A stretch of 64,000 nucleotides of DNA from an uncultured Roseicyclus sp. (lineage in GTDB: Bacteria; Pseudomonadota; Alphaproteobacteria; Rhodobacterales; Rhodobacteraceae): positions 1-64,000 of the forward strand of contig CANLXA010000001.1 of the NCBI GenBank assembly GCA_947494975.1, given 5' to 3'. This document shows, in pieces, positions 1 to 8,230 of the stretch. The stretch's first letter is position 1. Each line of letters opens with the position of its first letter. The translations under genes were made by a program, and so were the position numbers. A model generated the notes under the pieces. It was given only the letters and a program-made list of their open reading frames with translations. It made no database searches and was not told where the DNA came from.

Positions 1-536
1 TGCATAGATGCACAGACGATATCCCGCCCCGCACCAACCCCACAGCGCCGTGACCGCTCATCTCGCTGGCGTGAGATTGCGGCGGCCGGAGTGACATATT
101 CAGGGAGGGGGAGCGGTGACGTGGGGGGTGGGCACCAGACGGGATTCGCAAAGACTGGCCCAGATTATGCCGGTAGCGCCGAAAGGAGACCCATGCGCAG
201 AAAATACCGCCCATGATCTAAGCAGATCAGGTTTTCCGGTTACGGTCAGACGCGGAAAGCTTCCCGCCCCTCCCTACGCCAGCGATAAAGGAGCAGTCGA
301 ACCGGTCAAGCGCGTCTCCTCCCTTTCTGACGCTTGACGGATCGGCAGGCCTTTGCTGGCGGCCCGATCTCTCGTCTCTCTTCCACATGATCCGGGTCGC
401 CAGCGCCTTTATCTGAAGGCATCCGCACAACCCGCCCCATTTCCGCCACATTTCTGTACCGGTTCCTGCCCGATTCCAGGCGCACGATTTTTTGACGTTG
501 AGAGCAGATAATCGAGCAAAAAAACCGGAGGCAAAA
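1..536. other. Region without a recognised gene
   Basis: I see no convincing protein or RNA gene here. Longer open frames crossing it in several frames show no family resemblance and lack convincing ribosome binding sites. The one notable item is a 7-codon frame, ATG at 193 to TGA at 216 (MRRKYRP), preceded by AAAGGAGA six to seven bases upstream. That is a very strong Shine-Dalgarno sequence for so short a frame and could be a leader peptide or chance. No T-tailed hairpin was seen. Confidence 0.4.
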
Positions 537-629
537 ATGCCCACCCAGAAGCCGGTGCCTGTAAAAGGCCAAGGCCCCATCAAAGAACGCCCAAAGCCAG
601 TACGCTATTCGGATTGGGCCAGTATCTGA
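537..629 (+). CDS. Possible 30-residue small protein or leader peptide
   Basis: An ATG at 537 follows GGAGG with a five-base spacer, and the frame runs 30 codons to TGA, ending 30 bases before the tfoX-like gene. The peptide begins MPTQKPVPVKGQGPIKERPK. It is rich in Pro and Lys, has no membrane segment, and has a Tyr-Ser-Asp-Trp patch near the end. I do not recognise the family. The strong ribosome binding site and close, collinear position suggest a translated small ORF or a leader for the downstream gene, but its length makes chance possible. Confidence 0.35.
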   Translation: MPTQKPVPVKGQGPIKERPKPVRYSDWASI

Positions 630-659
630 TATCATCACGAGCCTGAACGGAGGCTCGGG

Positions 660-1019
660 ATGACACAACACATTGCGGACGGTGCGTCGGCTGACCCGGT
701 CACCGTATTCCGGAATATCGGCCCGTCGCAGGCCGAGACGCTGGCCAAGGTCGGGATCCACACCGCCGATCAACTTCGTGATCTTGGCGCACACGAGGCC
801 TACCGCCGTATCCTGCAGACCGGTATCCGGCCGCACTTCATCATGTATTATGTCCTGCACATGGCGTTGCAGGGCCGCCCCTGGAACGATTGCAAAGGGG
901 CGGAGAAGGACGCGCTGCGCGCGCAATTCGATGCCCTGAAGGCCGAGGAGGCCGACGCCGGCAATGATCCGGAGCTGGAGCGGTTTCTGAATGCCATCGG
1001 TACCGGCCTGCGCCGATAA
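660..1019 (+). CDS. TfoX C-terminal domain-containing protein
   Basis: A 119-residue protein made of one TfoX C-terminal domain, covering about residues 16-95. It has the helix-hairpin-helix-like signature FRNIGPSQAETLAKVGI and the later stretch IRPHFIMYYVLHMALQGRPW. The TfoX N-terminal domain of gamma-proteobacterial Sxy is absent, so the protein is a stand-alone C-domain, a common form in Rhodobacteraceae. Full-length TfoX/Sxy proteins act with CRP in competence gene control; for stand-alone C-domain proteins the role is unknown and DNA or protein binding is only an inference. The ATG at 660 has GGAGG about ten bases upstream. It is convergent with ndk. Confidence 0.8.
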   Translation: MTQHIADGASADPVTVFRNIGPSQAETLAKVGIHTADQLRDLGAHEAYRRILQTGIRPHFIMYYVLHMALQGRPWNDCKGAEKDALRAQFDALKAEEADAGNDPELERFLNAIGTGLRR

Positions 1020-1023
1020 ACCC

Positions 1024-1054
1024 AAAACGAAAAGAGCCGCGCGATCCGCACGGC
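1024..1054 (-). terminator. Rho-independent terminator of ndk
   Basis: On the minus strand an 8-bp stem (1047-1054 with 1036-1043, one G-T pair) with a GAT loop is followed by TCTTTTCGTTTT. It lies 28 bases past the ndk stop. On the plus strand there is no T tract, so it probably does not serve the tfoX-like gene. Confidence 0.65.
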
Positions 1055-1081
1055 CCGATGATCTTCAAAGCCTGAGGTGGC

Positions 1082-1504
1082 TTAGCCCACCAGTTCCAGG
1101 CCCGAGAAGAAGAAGGCGATCTCTTCCGCGGCCGTTTCCGGCGCGTCGGAACCGTGAACGGAGTTCTCACCGATCGACAGCGCGAATTCCTTGCGGATCG
1201 TGCCTTCGGCGGCCTCGGCGGGGTTGGTCGCCCCCATCACTTCGCGGTTCTTCGCAATCGCGTCTTCGCCTTCCAGCACCTGCACCACAATCGGCTCGGA
1301 AATCATGAAGTCGCACAGCTCGCCGAAGAACGGACGCTCGGAATGCACACCATAGAAGGTCTGCGCCTGGGCCAGCGTCAGCTGGATGCGTTTCTGGGCG
1401 ACGACGCGCAGGCCGGCCGCTTCAAACTTGGCGATGATGGCGCCCGTCAGATTGCGCTTGGTGGCGTCGGGCTTGATGATGGAAAATGTGCGCTGGATGG
1501 CCAT
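1082..1504 (-). CDS. ndk: Nucleoside diphosphate kinase
   Basis: Transfers the gamma-phosphate of ATP to nucleoside diphosphates through a phosphohistidine and so balances NTP and dNTP pools in the cytoplasm. The 140-residue length is that of the family. It opens with [18 protein letters not shown], the usual KPDA nucleotide-site motif, and carries the active-site block NSVHGSDA with catalytic His117. It is transcribed alone, with a good terminator downstream and about 316 non-coding bases upstream. Confidence 0.97.
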   Translation of the reverse strand: MAIQRTFSIIKPDATKRNLTGAIIAKFEAAGLRVVAQKRIQLTLAQAQTFYGVHSERPFFGELCDFMISEPIVVQVLEGEDAIAKNREVMGATNPAEAAEGTIRKEFALSIGENSVHGSDAPETAAEEIAFFFSGLELVG

Positions 1505-1820
1505 TTTGGTGCTCCGGTTCGGGACAGGTCAATTTCGCGGCCCGGCTAACATGGGCGACGGGGATTGGAAAGGCCCCCGGGGCGCGCGCGGCGTCTACGG
1601 ACGGCTTGGCCTCGGTGCGTCCATCTTACGGCTCCGCGCCCCCTGCCCCACCGTGTCGCCCGACAACAGCCCGCCGCGCCTCTAATGGCCTCATGACCGG
1701 CACGACAGACGGGCGCGTGGATTGCCGAATTGCGCAGCGCCCGCGCAAGAACACCCTAGCCCCGTCCGCTGCCTCAAAGCGCCTCTAGCGGCCCGGCGCG
1801 GCCTCTGTTACGTCGCGCCC
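1505..1820. other. Intergenic region between ndk and the ABC-F gene
   Basis: The two flanking genes diverge here, so both promoters should lie in this 316-base stretch. It is GC-rich and I could not pick out confident -35/-10 pairs, operators or RNA structures. An open frame extends the ABC-F reading frame upstream to 1722, but the homology starts only at the ATG at 1821. Confidence 0.5.
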
Positions 1821-3665
1821 ATGCTCAAGATACAGGACATCAGCTATTCCGTTGCGGGTCGCCCCCTTCTGGAGGGAGCCAGCGCCTCCATACCCACCGG
1901 CCACAAGGTCGGCATCGTCGGGCGCAACGGCACGGGCAAGACCACGCTCTTCCGTCTGATCCGGGGCGAACTGGCGCTGGATACCGGCACCATCACCCTG
2001 CCCTCCGGCGCCAAGATCGGCGGCGTCGCGCAGGAAGTGCCGTCGTCGGACACGCCGCTGATCGACACGGTGCTGGAAGCCGACACCGAACGCGCCGCCT
2101 TGCTGGCCGAAGACGCGAGCGACCCCGCCCGCATCGCCGAGATCCAGGAGCGGCTGGCCGCCATCGATGCCTGGGGCGCCGAGGCGCGCGCCGCCACGAT
2201 CCTGAAGGGTCTGGGCTTTACCCATGGCGAGCAGCAGATGCCCTGCTCCGCCTTTTCCGGCGGCTGGCGGATGCGTGTGGCGCTCGCCGGTGTGCTGTTC
2301 GCGCAGCCTGATCTGCTGCTGCTCGACGAGCCGACGAACTACCTCGATCTTGAAGGCGCGCTGTGGCTGGAAGCCTATCTGGCGAAGTATCCCCACACGG
2401 TGCTGATCATCTCCCATGATCGCGAGCTGCTCAATCGCGCCGTGGGCCATATCCTGCACCTCAACGACCGCAAGCTGACGCTTTATACCGGCGGCTACGA
2501 CACATTCGCCAAAACCCGGGCGGAACGCCGGGCGGTGCAGGCCGCGGCCGCCAAGAAGCAGGAGGCGCAGCGCGCCCATCTGCAAAGCTTCGTCGACCGG
2601 TTCAAGGCCAAGGCCTCCAAGGCAAAGCAGGCCCAGAGCCGGGTGAAAATGCTGGAGCGGATGGACACGATCCGCGCACCCGAAGATGCCGCGCGCACGG
2701 TCTTCACCTTCCCCGAGCCCGAGGAACTCAGCCCGCCCATCATCAACATGGATGGCACGGCGGTCGGGTATTCCGACACGCCCGTCCTGCGGCGGCTGAA
2801 CCTGCGCCTTGATCAGGATGACCGGATCGCGCTTCTGGGCCGCAACGGCGAAGGCAAATCGACATTGTCGAAGCTGTTGGCGGGCAAGCTCAAGGCAATG
2901 GAGGGGCGCATCACCTCCTCCTCCAAGCTGCGCGTCGGCTATTTCGCGCAGCACCAGGTGGATGAGCTGCACCTCGATGAAACGCCGCTCGATCACATCC
3001 ACCGCGAACGCCCCAATGATGCGCCGCCCAAGCTCCGCGCGCGGCTTGCGGGCTTCGGCCTCGGCGCGGATCAGGCTGAAACGCTGGTCGCCAAGCTTTC
3101 CGGCGGTCAGAAGGCGCGCCTGTCTCTCCTGCTCGCCACCATCGAGGCCCCGCACCTGCTGATCCTTGACGAGCCGACAAACCACCTCGATATCGAATCC
3201 CGCGAGGCGTTGGTGGAGGCGCTGACCACCTATTCCGGCGCCGTCATCCTCGTCTCCCACGACATGCATCTGCTCAGCCTCGTGGCCGACCGGCTCTGGC
3301 TGGTGAAAGACGGCCATGTGTCGCCCTATGATGGCGATCTGCAAACCTACCGCGCCTCGCTTCTGGGCCAGGAGCCACGTGCTCAAAAGCCCCAGAAGCA
3401 AAAACCGAAGCAGGTGTTCACCCGCGATCAGATCAGGGATCTGCGCGCCGAGGTGAAGCGCGCCGAAGCCCGCGTCGCCAAGATCGAGGAGATGCGCGAG
3501 AAACTCGCCAGGAAGCTGGCCGATCCCACGCTCTATGAGGACACACGTGTCGGTGAATTGACCACATGGCAGAAGAAGTATGCCGAGATCATGGAAGGCC
3601 TCGACCGCGCGGAATCTCTCTGGGTGAAATCCGCCGATGCCCTGGACAAGGCCGAACGCCCCTGA
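1821..3665 (+). CDS. ABC-F family ATPase (Uup/YheS-like)
   Basis: A 614-residue soluble protein with two ABC ATPase domains and no membrane segments, the ABC-F design that acts on ribosomes or tRNA rather than in transport. Walker A motifs are GRNGTGKT (34-41) and GRNGEGKS (about 340-347). Signature motifs are FSGGW (about 145) and LSGGQ (about 425), each followed by an LLLLDEPTNYLD or LLILDEPTNHLD Walker B. The linker between the domains is rich in Lys and Ala (P-site tRNA interaction motif type), and the last 80 residues form a charged coiled coil as in Uup. The start at 1821 is where similarity begins. Which ABC-F subfamily it belongs to cannot be fixed by eye. Confidence 0.92.
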   Translation: MLKIQDISYSVAGRPLLEGASASIPTGHKVGIVGRNGTGKTTLFRLIRGELALDTGTITLPSGAKIGGVAQEVPSSDTPLIDTVLEADTERAALLAEDASDPARIAEIQERLAAIDAWGAEARAATILKGLGFTHGEQQMPCSAFSGGWRMRVALAGVLFAQPDLLLLDEPTNYLDLEGALWLEAYLAKYPHTVLIISHDRELLNRAVGHILHLNDRKLTLYTGGYDTFAKTRAERRAVQAAAAKKQEAQRAHLQSFVDRFKAKASKAKQAQSRVKMLERMDTIRAPEDAARTVFTFPEPEELSPPIINMDGTAVGYSDTPVLRRLNLRLDQDDRIALLGRNGEGKSTLSKLLAGKLKAMEGRITSSSKLRVGYFAQHQVDELHLDETPLDHIHRERPNDAPPKLRARLAGFGLGADQAETLVAKLSGGQKARLSLLLATIEAPHLLILDEPTNHLDIESREALVEALTTYSGAVILVSHDMHLLSLVADRLWLVKDGHVSPYDGDLQTYRASLLGQEPRAQKPQKQKPKQVFTRDQIRDLRAEVKRAEARVAKIEEMREKLARKLADPTLYEDTRVGELTTWQKKYAEIMEGLDRAESLWVKSADALDKAERP

Positions 3666-3671
3666 GCCCTT

Positions 3672-3725
3672 TCATCTTGGCCGAAAAACTCCGGGGGAGG
3701 CCGTAGGCCGGGGGCAGCGCCCCCA
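3672..3725 (-). repeat. GC-rich extragenic palindromic element, copy 1 (minus orientation)
   Basis: Read on the minus strand, a hairpin GGGGGC-GCT-GCCCCC is followed by GGCCTACGGCC and then CCCCCGGAGTTTTTCGGCC and a GA-rich end. Three further copies of the same layout occur at about 13891, 24266 and 42704. It lies just after the ABC-F stop codon, between two plus-strand genes. Confidence 0.6.
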
Positions 3726-3780
3726 ATCCTCATCGAATCGAATGCAGCGCAGCTGCGCTATTTGACCAAGGTCACCTCAT

Positions 3781-4392
3781 ATGGACCTCGCCCCCTACAT
3801 CCCCGCCTTCGTCACCCTTTTCGTGATCATCGATCCCGTCGGCCTCGCCCCCCTCTTCGTTGCCCTGACCCAGGGCATGACGGCGCGGCGTCGGCGTGGC
3901 ATCGCGATCCGGGCGTGCCTTGCGGCGTTTGCGATCCTCACGATCTTCGGCGTGGCGGGGGAAGCGGTGCTCAATTTCCTCGGCATCTCGATGCCCGCGT
4001 TCCGGATGGCCGGTGGCATCCTGTTGTTTCTCACCGCGCTCGACATGTTGTTCGAACGCCGCACGGAACGGCGGCAGGGTCAGGCCGACAGCAATGAACA
4101 CGATCCGTCCATCTTCCCGCTGTCGCTGCCGCTGATCGCGGGGCCGGGCGCGATTGCCACGATGATCCTTCTGACCGGTCAGGACACGTCCCTGACCCAT
4201 CTGGCCATCATCCACGGCGTCATGGCGCTGGTCATCGGCTGCGTCTTCATGCTGTTCCTGCTGGCCGCGCCGCTCGAACGGCTCCTGGGACCCACCGGCA
4301 TCAACGTGATCACGCGGCTCCTGGGTATGCTTCTGGCCGCATTATCCGTGCAATTCGTGATCGATGGCCTGAGGGACCTGCAAGTTATCTGA
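3781..4392 (+). CDS. MarC family integral membrane protein
   Basis: A 203-residue protein with about six hydrophobic segments, typical in length and layout of the MarC/UPF0056 family. The N-terminal segment holds the family stretch FVIIDPVGLAPLFVALT, and the middle has PLSLPLIAGPGAIATMI, both hallmark motifs. MarC proteins were once linked to multiple antibiotic resistance in E. coli, but that link was withdrawn; the transported substrate, if any, is unknown. It sits alone after the ABC-F gene and 20 bases before the aspartic protease gene, possibly co-transcribed with it. Confidence 0.9.
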   Translation: MDLAPYIPAFVTLFVIIDPVGLAPLFVALTQGMTARRRRGIAIRACLAAFAILTIFGVAGEAVLNFLGISMPAFRMAGGILLFLTALDMLFERRTERRQGQADSNEHDPSIFPLSLPLIAGPGAIATMILLTGQDTSLTHLAIIHGVMALVIGCVFMLFLLAAPLERLLGPTGINVITRLLGMLLAALSVQFVIDGLRDLQVI

Positions 4393-4412
4393 ACGCACCC
4401 TATATCTCTCCC

Positions 4413-4994
4413 ATGCTTGATCCCGACCGCACCGCCAGCCTGATCTATCTCGTCCTTCTGGGCTGTGTGATTGGCGGCTATTTCTTCGTGTCCCAGCGCA
4501 GGAACCTCGGGAAGATGGTGCAATATGCGGCGATCTGGGGTTTCATCTTTCTGGGTGCCATTGTCGCCGTCGCACTGTGGCAGGACATCCGCGATGATAT
4601 CGCGCCGCGCCAGTCGGTATTGCAGGGTGGCGCAATCGAGGTGCCACGCGCCCCTGACGGACATTTCTACCTGACCCTCGATGTGAACGGTGTGCCGACG
4701 CGCTTCGTGGTCGATACCGGGGCAACCGATATCGTCCTGACGCGGGCCGATGCGACGGCGGCCGGCATCGATACCGATCTGCTGATCTTCTCAGGCCGCG
4801 CCAACACCGCCAACGGCACCGTGGAAATCGCACCCACGCGGATCGAAACGCTGGCCCTTGGTGACGTCGTGGAGACCGACATGCGGGCCGTGGTGAATGG
4901 GGGAGAGATGGACGAAAGCCTTCTGGGCATGTCCTATCTCAACCGGTTCTCCCGGTTGGAAATTGCCGAAGGGCGTTTGGTGCTGGAGCGCTAG
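4413..4994 (+). CDS. Membrane-anchored retropepsin-like aspartic protease
   Basis: A 193-residue protein of the TIGR02281 clan AA aspartic protease type. Two hydrophobic segments (about 9-28 and 39-57) precede a single retropepsin-like domain with the active-site motif FVVDTGATDIVLT (Asp101-Thr-Gly-Ala). As in retroviral proteases, one domain carries one catalytic Asp, so it should act as a dimer. The domain is probably periplasmic. The substrate is unknown; related alphaproteobacterial proteins include the soluble PerP and RC1339-type proteases. Its TAG stop overlaps the stop codon of convergent holC. Confidence 0.85.
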   Translation: MLDPDRTASLIYLVLLGCVIGGYFFVSQRRNLGKMVQYAAIWGFIFLGAIVAVALWQDIRDDIAPRQSVLQGGAIEVPRAPDGHFYLTLDVNGVPTRFVVDTGATDIVLTRADATAAGIDTDLLIFSGRANTANGTVEIAPTRIETLALGDVVETDMRAVVNGGEMDESLLGMSYLNRFSRLEIAEGRLVLER

Positions 4995-5452
4995 GCGCCG
5001 CTTTCAGCCTTCATTTCCCATTTCCCTGACGCCTCCGACCAGTATTTGGCCGCCACCCCCGCACCGGTCAGCGATTTCCACTGCTCTCGCGCGGTCTGTA
5101 ACGCGGCCTCATCATGGCCATCGAACAACACCATGACCCGCGCCATGGCTCCAACCTCGTCGGGTGTGACGTCTGCCCCCTCGACGGAGATCACGCAGGT
5201 GGGGTCATTAGCGGCGCGCTCGGACGTCAGAAGCACCGGTTGCAGCGCATCGTGATCGCCCCCGGCCCGGCCGTGGGGCAAAAAGCCGTCTTCGGGGCGC
5301 AGCCAGAGCTGTTCGTCGAGCCGGTCAAGCATCGCGGCTGTCCGGCCCAGAACGGCGACCCGCCACCCGGCCTGGAGGGATTTCTCCAGCAGAACCCGGA
5401 GCGTGACCTCCATCGGACGCTCGGTCAGATGATAAAAATACGCTTCTCCCAC
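4991..5452 (-). CDS. holC: DNA polymerase III subunit chi
   Basis: The chi subunit links the clamp loader to SSB during lagging-strand synthesis. The 153-residue protein opens with GEAYFYHLTERPMEVTLRVLLEKSL, the usual chi N-terminus, and later has LWLRPEDGFLPHG and PVLLTSE, which match the family. The start is GTG at 5452. It lies 28 bases after pepA on the same strand, a gene pair seen in many Proteobacteria (pepA-holC), so co-transcription is likely. Its stop overlaps the stop of the convergent protease gene by three bases. Confidence 0.9.
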   Translation of the reverse strand: MGEAYFYHLTERPMEVTLRVLLEKSLQAGWRVAVLGRTAAMLDRLDEQLWLRPEDGFLPHGRAGGDHDALQPVLLTSERAANDPTCVISVEGADVTPDEVGAMARVMVLFDGHDEAALQTAREQWKSLTGAGVAAKYWSEASGKWEMKAESGA

Positions 5453-5480
5453 GGGTTATCCGCCGTTCCTCATGTGGTTT

Positions 5481-6947
5481 TCAGGTCTCGTACTCGTCGC
5501 GGACCAACCGATCCAGCGCCATCACACCCCAGCCGGTCGCCCCTTTGGGTGCCAGCATCGTATCGGACTTCACCGAAGCCACACCCGCAATGTCGAGGTG
5601 GATCCACGGCGTCTCGTCCTTCACGAAACGGCCCAGGAACTGCGCCGCGGTGATCGATCCCGCAGCCCGTCCGCCGACATTCTTCATATCGGCAATCCGC
5701 GATTTCAGCAGGTCGTCATAAGCCTGCGCCAGCGGTAGCCGCCACGCGCCTTCGCCCTCGGCACCAGCCGCCTTCAGGAATGCGGTGCAGAGCGGATCGC
5801 TGTTGGAAAAGACCCCGGCGTTTTCATGGCCCAGGCCGATGATGATGGCGCCGGTCAAGGTGGCCAGATCGATCATGCCTGTGGGCTCGAACCGCTCCTG
5901 CGCGTACCACATCACGTCGCACAGAACCAAACGTCCCTCGGCATCCGTGTTGATCACCTCGATCGTGTCGCCTTTCATCGAGGTCACGACATCGCCGGGC
6001 CGCTGCGCGCGGGCATCGGGCATGTTTTCGACCAGGCCCACAAGCCCCACCACATTGGCCTTCGCCTTGCGCAGGGCCAGGGTGCGCATCACGCCCGACA
6101 CCACACCCGCGCCGCCCATATCCATCGTCATGTCTTCCATCCCTGCGGCGGGCTTCAGGCTGATGCCGCCAGTGTCGAAGACAACGCCCTTGCCGATCAG
6201 CGCCAGCGGCTTCTCCTCGCCGCCGCCGTTCCACTCCATCACGACCACCTTCGAGGGCGCGTCGGAGCCCTGCCCCACGCCCAGAAGCGCGCCCATGCCG
6301 AGCTTTTCGAGGTCCTTTTCCTCCAGCACCTCCACCTTCAGGCCGAGATCCTTCATCGCGGTCAGCCGATCCGCGAATTCCTGCGTTGTCAGAATGTTGG
6401 CAGGCTCATTCACCAGATCGCGGGTGAAGAACACCCCCTCTGCCACGGCCTTGGCGGCCTCCGCCTCGTCGCGCGCCTCGTCGGGCTTTGCACAATAGAT
6501 CGTCGCGGGCTCAGCATCTTCCTTGTCCGCCGTCTTGTGATCGTCAAAGCCATAGGCCCTGAGCGCGAGGCCAAGGGTCAGGTCCGCGACGCGATTATAG
6601 GCGCCTGCGCAGACCAGCAGCGGCGTCTTGCCCTTGAACTTCGCCAGCGACGCGCCCGCCTTGCGGGCGTCTTCCACGCTGGGACGACGCTCCAGCTTGA
6701 CGACCAGAAGCGCCTTGGCGGCCAGACCCGCCGGAAAGCCCATCGTGAAGCCTTCGCCGGACTTCACCTTCTCCCACCGATCCGACTCGACCAGCCGCGC
6801 GACCGCCTGCTTGGTCAGCCGGTTCACCCGCCGCCCGGCGGGATCCAGCTTGCCGTCCGGCGTGACCAGAATGGCCAGCTTGCCCTCGGCCGCGGCCAGC
6901 GCGTCAAGGTCGGTTTCGGCAAAATCGATGGTGATCGGGCTGGTCAT
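5481..6947 (-). CDS. pepA: Leucyl aminopeptidase (cytosol aminopeptidase)
   Basis: A 488-residue M17-family metallopeptidase that removes N-terminal residues from peptides and uses two metal ions. The metal and active-site signature NTDAEGRLVL is present, as are IGKGVVFDTGGISLKPAAGM (with the metal-binding Lys and Asp) and the hexamerisation-type N-terminal domain. In some bacteria PepA also binds DNA; nothing here tests that. The ATG at 6947 has AGGAG seven to eight bases upstream. It heads the pepA-holC pair and is divergent from lptF. Confidence 0.96.
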   Translation of the reverse strand: MTSPITIDFAETDLDALAAAEGKLAILVTPDGKLDPAGRRVNRLTKQAVARLVESDRWEKVKSGEGFTMGFPAGLAAKALLVVKLERRPSVEDARKAGASLAKFKGKTPLLVCAGAYNRVADLTLGLALRAYGFDDHKTADKEDAEPATIYCAKPDEARDEAEAAKAVAEGVFFTRDLVNEPANILTTQEFADRLTAMKDLGLKVEVLEEKDLEKLGMGALLGVGQGSDAPSKVVVMEWNGGGEEKPLALIGKGVVFDTGGISLKPAAGMEDMTMDMGGAGVVSGVMRTLALRKAKANVVGLVGLVENMPDARAQRPGDVVTSMKGDTIEVINTDAEGRLVLCDVMWYAQERFEPTGMIDLATLTGAIIIGLGHENAGVFSNSDPLCTAFLKAAGAEGEGAWRLPLAQAYDDLLKSRIADMKNVGGRAAGSITAAQFLGRFVKDETPWIHLDIAGVASVKSDTMLAPKGATGWGVMALDRLVRDEYET

Positions 6948-7105
6948 GGGCGGCTCCTGATGGGCGAAAAGCGTGACATTCAGGTCGCGACCTTAGGGCG
7001 GCAATCCAGACTTGGCCAGATCGCCCCTACGCATCGCCGAAAAACTGGCCTAAAACATAGATGACGCGGTCGGGCTGCCACCCGGACACCGCATGTGGGG
7101 GTAAC

Positions 7106-8230
7106 GTGGCCTTGGGTCAATTCGACCGATATATCCTTCGGCAGCTGGTGATGCTGTTCGGTTTCTTCAGCCTCGTGCTGGTGTCGGTCTATTGGGTGAA
7201 CCAGGCCGCGCGCCTGTTCGATTCCCTGATCGCCGACGGTCAGAACGTCAGCGTCTTTCTAGAATTCTCGGCCCTGACCCTGCCGTGGATCGTGCAGTTG
7301 ATCCTGCCGGTCTCGGCCTTCGTCGCCACGCTCTACATCTTCAACCGTATGATCGGCGAGTCGGAGATGGTGGTATTGCAGACCGCCGGGTTATCGGCGT
7401 TGCGCCTGCTGCGACCGGTGCTGTTTTTCGGGCTTTTGATGGCCTTGCTGGTGGGGGGGCTCGGAAACGGCCTGGCGCCGCTGGCGCGCGGGCAGTTCAT
7501 GGATCGCCAGGACGAGGTGCGCGATGATCTGACCGGGCGGTTCCTGCGCGCGGGCGAGTTCATCCATCCGGCGGGTGGCCTTACGGTTTATATCCGCGAG
7601 ATCAGCGAATTGGGCGAGTTTCGCGATATCTTCCTGCAAGACGCCACCAATCCCGGCGTCGAGGTCACCTATACCGCCACGAACGCCCTTCTGGTGCGGT
7701 CCGATACCGGGCCCCGCCTCGTGATGTTCGACGGCGTGGCGCAAACGCTGGATCTGGAAACCGGGCGGCTTGCGACGGTGCAATTCAGCGATTTCACTTA
7801 TGATGTCGGCGGATTGGTCGACAATGGCGTTGGTCGCCGGGTCGACGTGCGCGAATTGCCCACGGGTGTCCTGCTCATCGCGGATCAGGAGATGGCGGAT
7901 GCGTTTGAGCTTCCGCTGTCGCACATGGTGTTCGAGGGGCATGACCGGATCGCGCAGGCGCTGTTCGTGATCTTCGTACCGCTGATCGCGGCGGCATCCC
8001 TGATGCTCGGCACGTTTTCGCGGTTCGGCGTGTGGAAACAGATCCTGATCGCCGTGGCGCTGGTTCTGCCGATGCAGCTTATCCGCAACGCGGCCGAGGC
8101 GGCGGTGCGGTCCGACGCGGAGGCCTGGGCCATCGCCTATCTGCAACCGGCAGTCGCCGCACTGGTCGCGGCGATCATGGTGGCCCTCGCGATGCGGCCG
8201 CGGCAGGGCTGGCGGGGGATCCCGGCGTGA
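7106..8230 (+). CDS. lptF: LPS export ABC transporter permease LptF
   Basis: One of the two inner-membrane permeases that, with LptB2, extract lipopolysaccharide and pass it to LptC. It has the family form: two N-terminal membrane segments, a third and fourth around residues 85-130, a large periplasmic beta-jellyroll domain, and two C-terminal segments. The N-terminus FDRYILRQLVMLFGFFSLVLVSVYWVNQ is typical. I place the start at the GTG at 7106, just after GGGGG, giving 374 residues; an in-frame ATG at 7061 lacks such a site. Its stop overlaps the lptG start. Confidence 0.92.
   Translation: MALGQFDRYILRQLVMLFGFFSLVLVSVYWVNQAARLFDSLIADGQNVSVFLEFSALTLPWIVQLILPVSAFVATLYIFNRMIGESEMVVLQTAGLSALRLLRPVLFFGLLMALLVGGLGNGLAPLARGQFMDRQDEVRDDLTGRFLRAGEFIHPAGGLTVYIREISELGEFRDIFLQDATNPGVEVTYTATNALLVRSDTGPRLVMFDGVAQTLDLETGRLATVQFSDFTYDVGGLVDNGVGRRVDVRELPTGVLLIADQEMADAFELPLSHMVFEGHDRIAQALFVIFVPLIAAASLMLGTFSRFGVWKQILIAVALVLPMQLIRNAAEAAVRSDAEAWAIAYLQPAVAALVAAIMVALAMRPRQGWRGIPA

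Noticed and set aside
306-1025. A 239-codon minus-strand open frame over the tfoX-domain gene
   Set aside because: It is antisense to a recognised gene, has no family resemblance and no ribosome binding site; GC-rich DNA gives such frames by chance.
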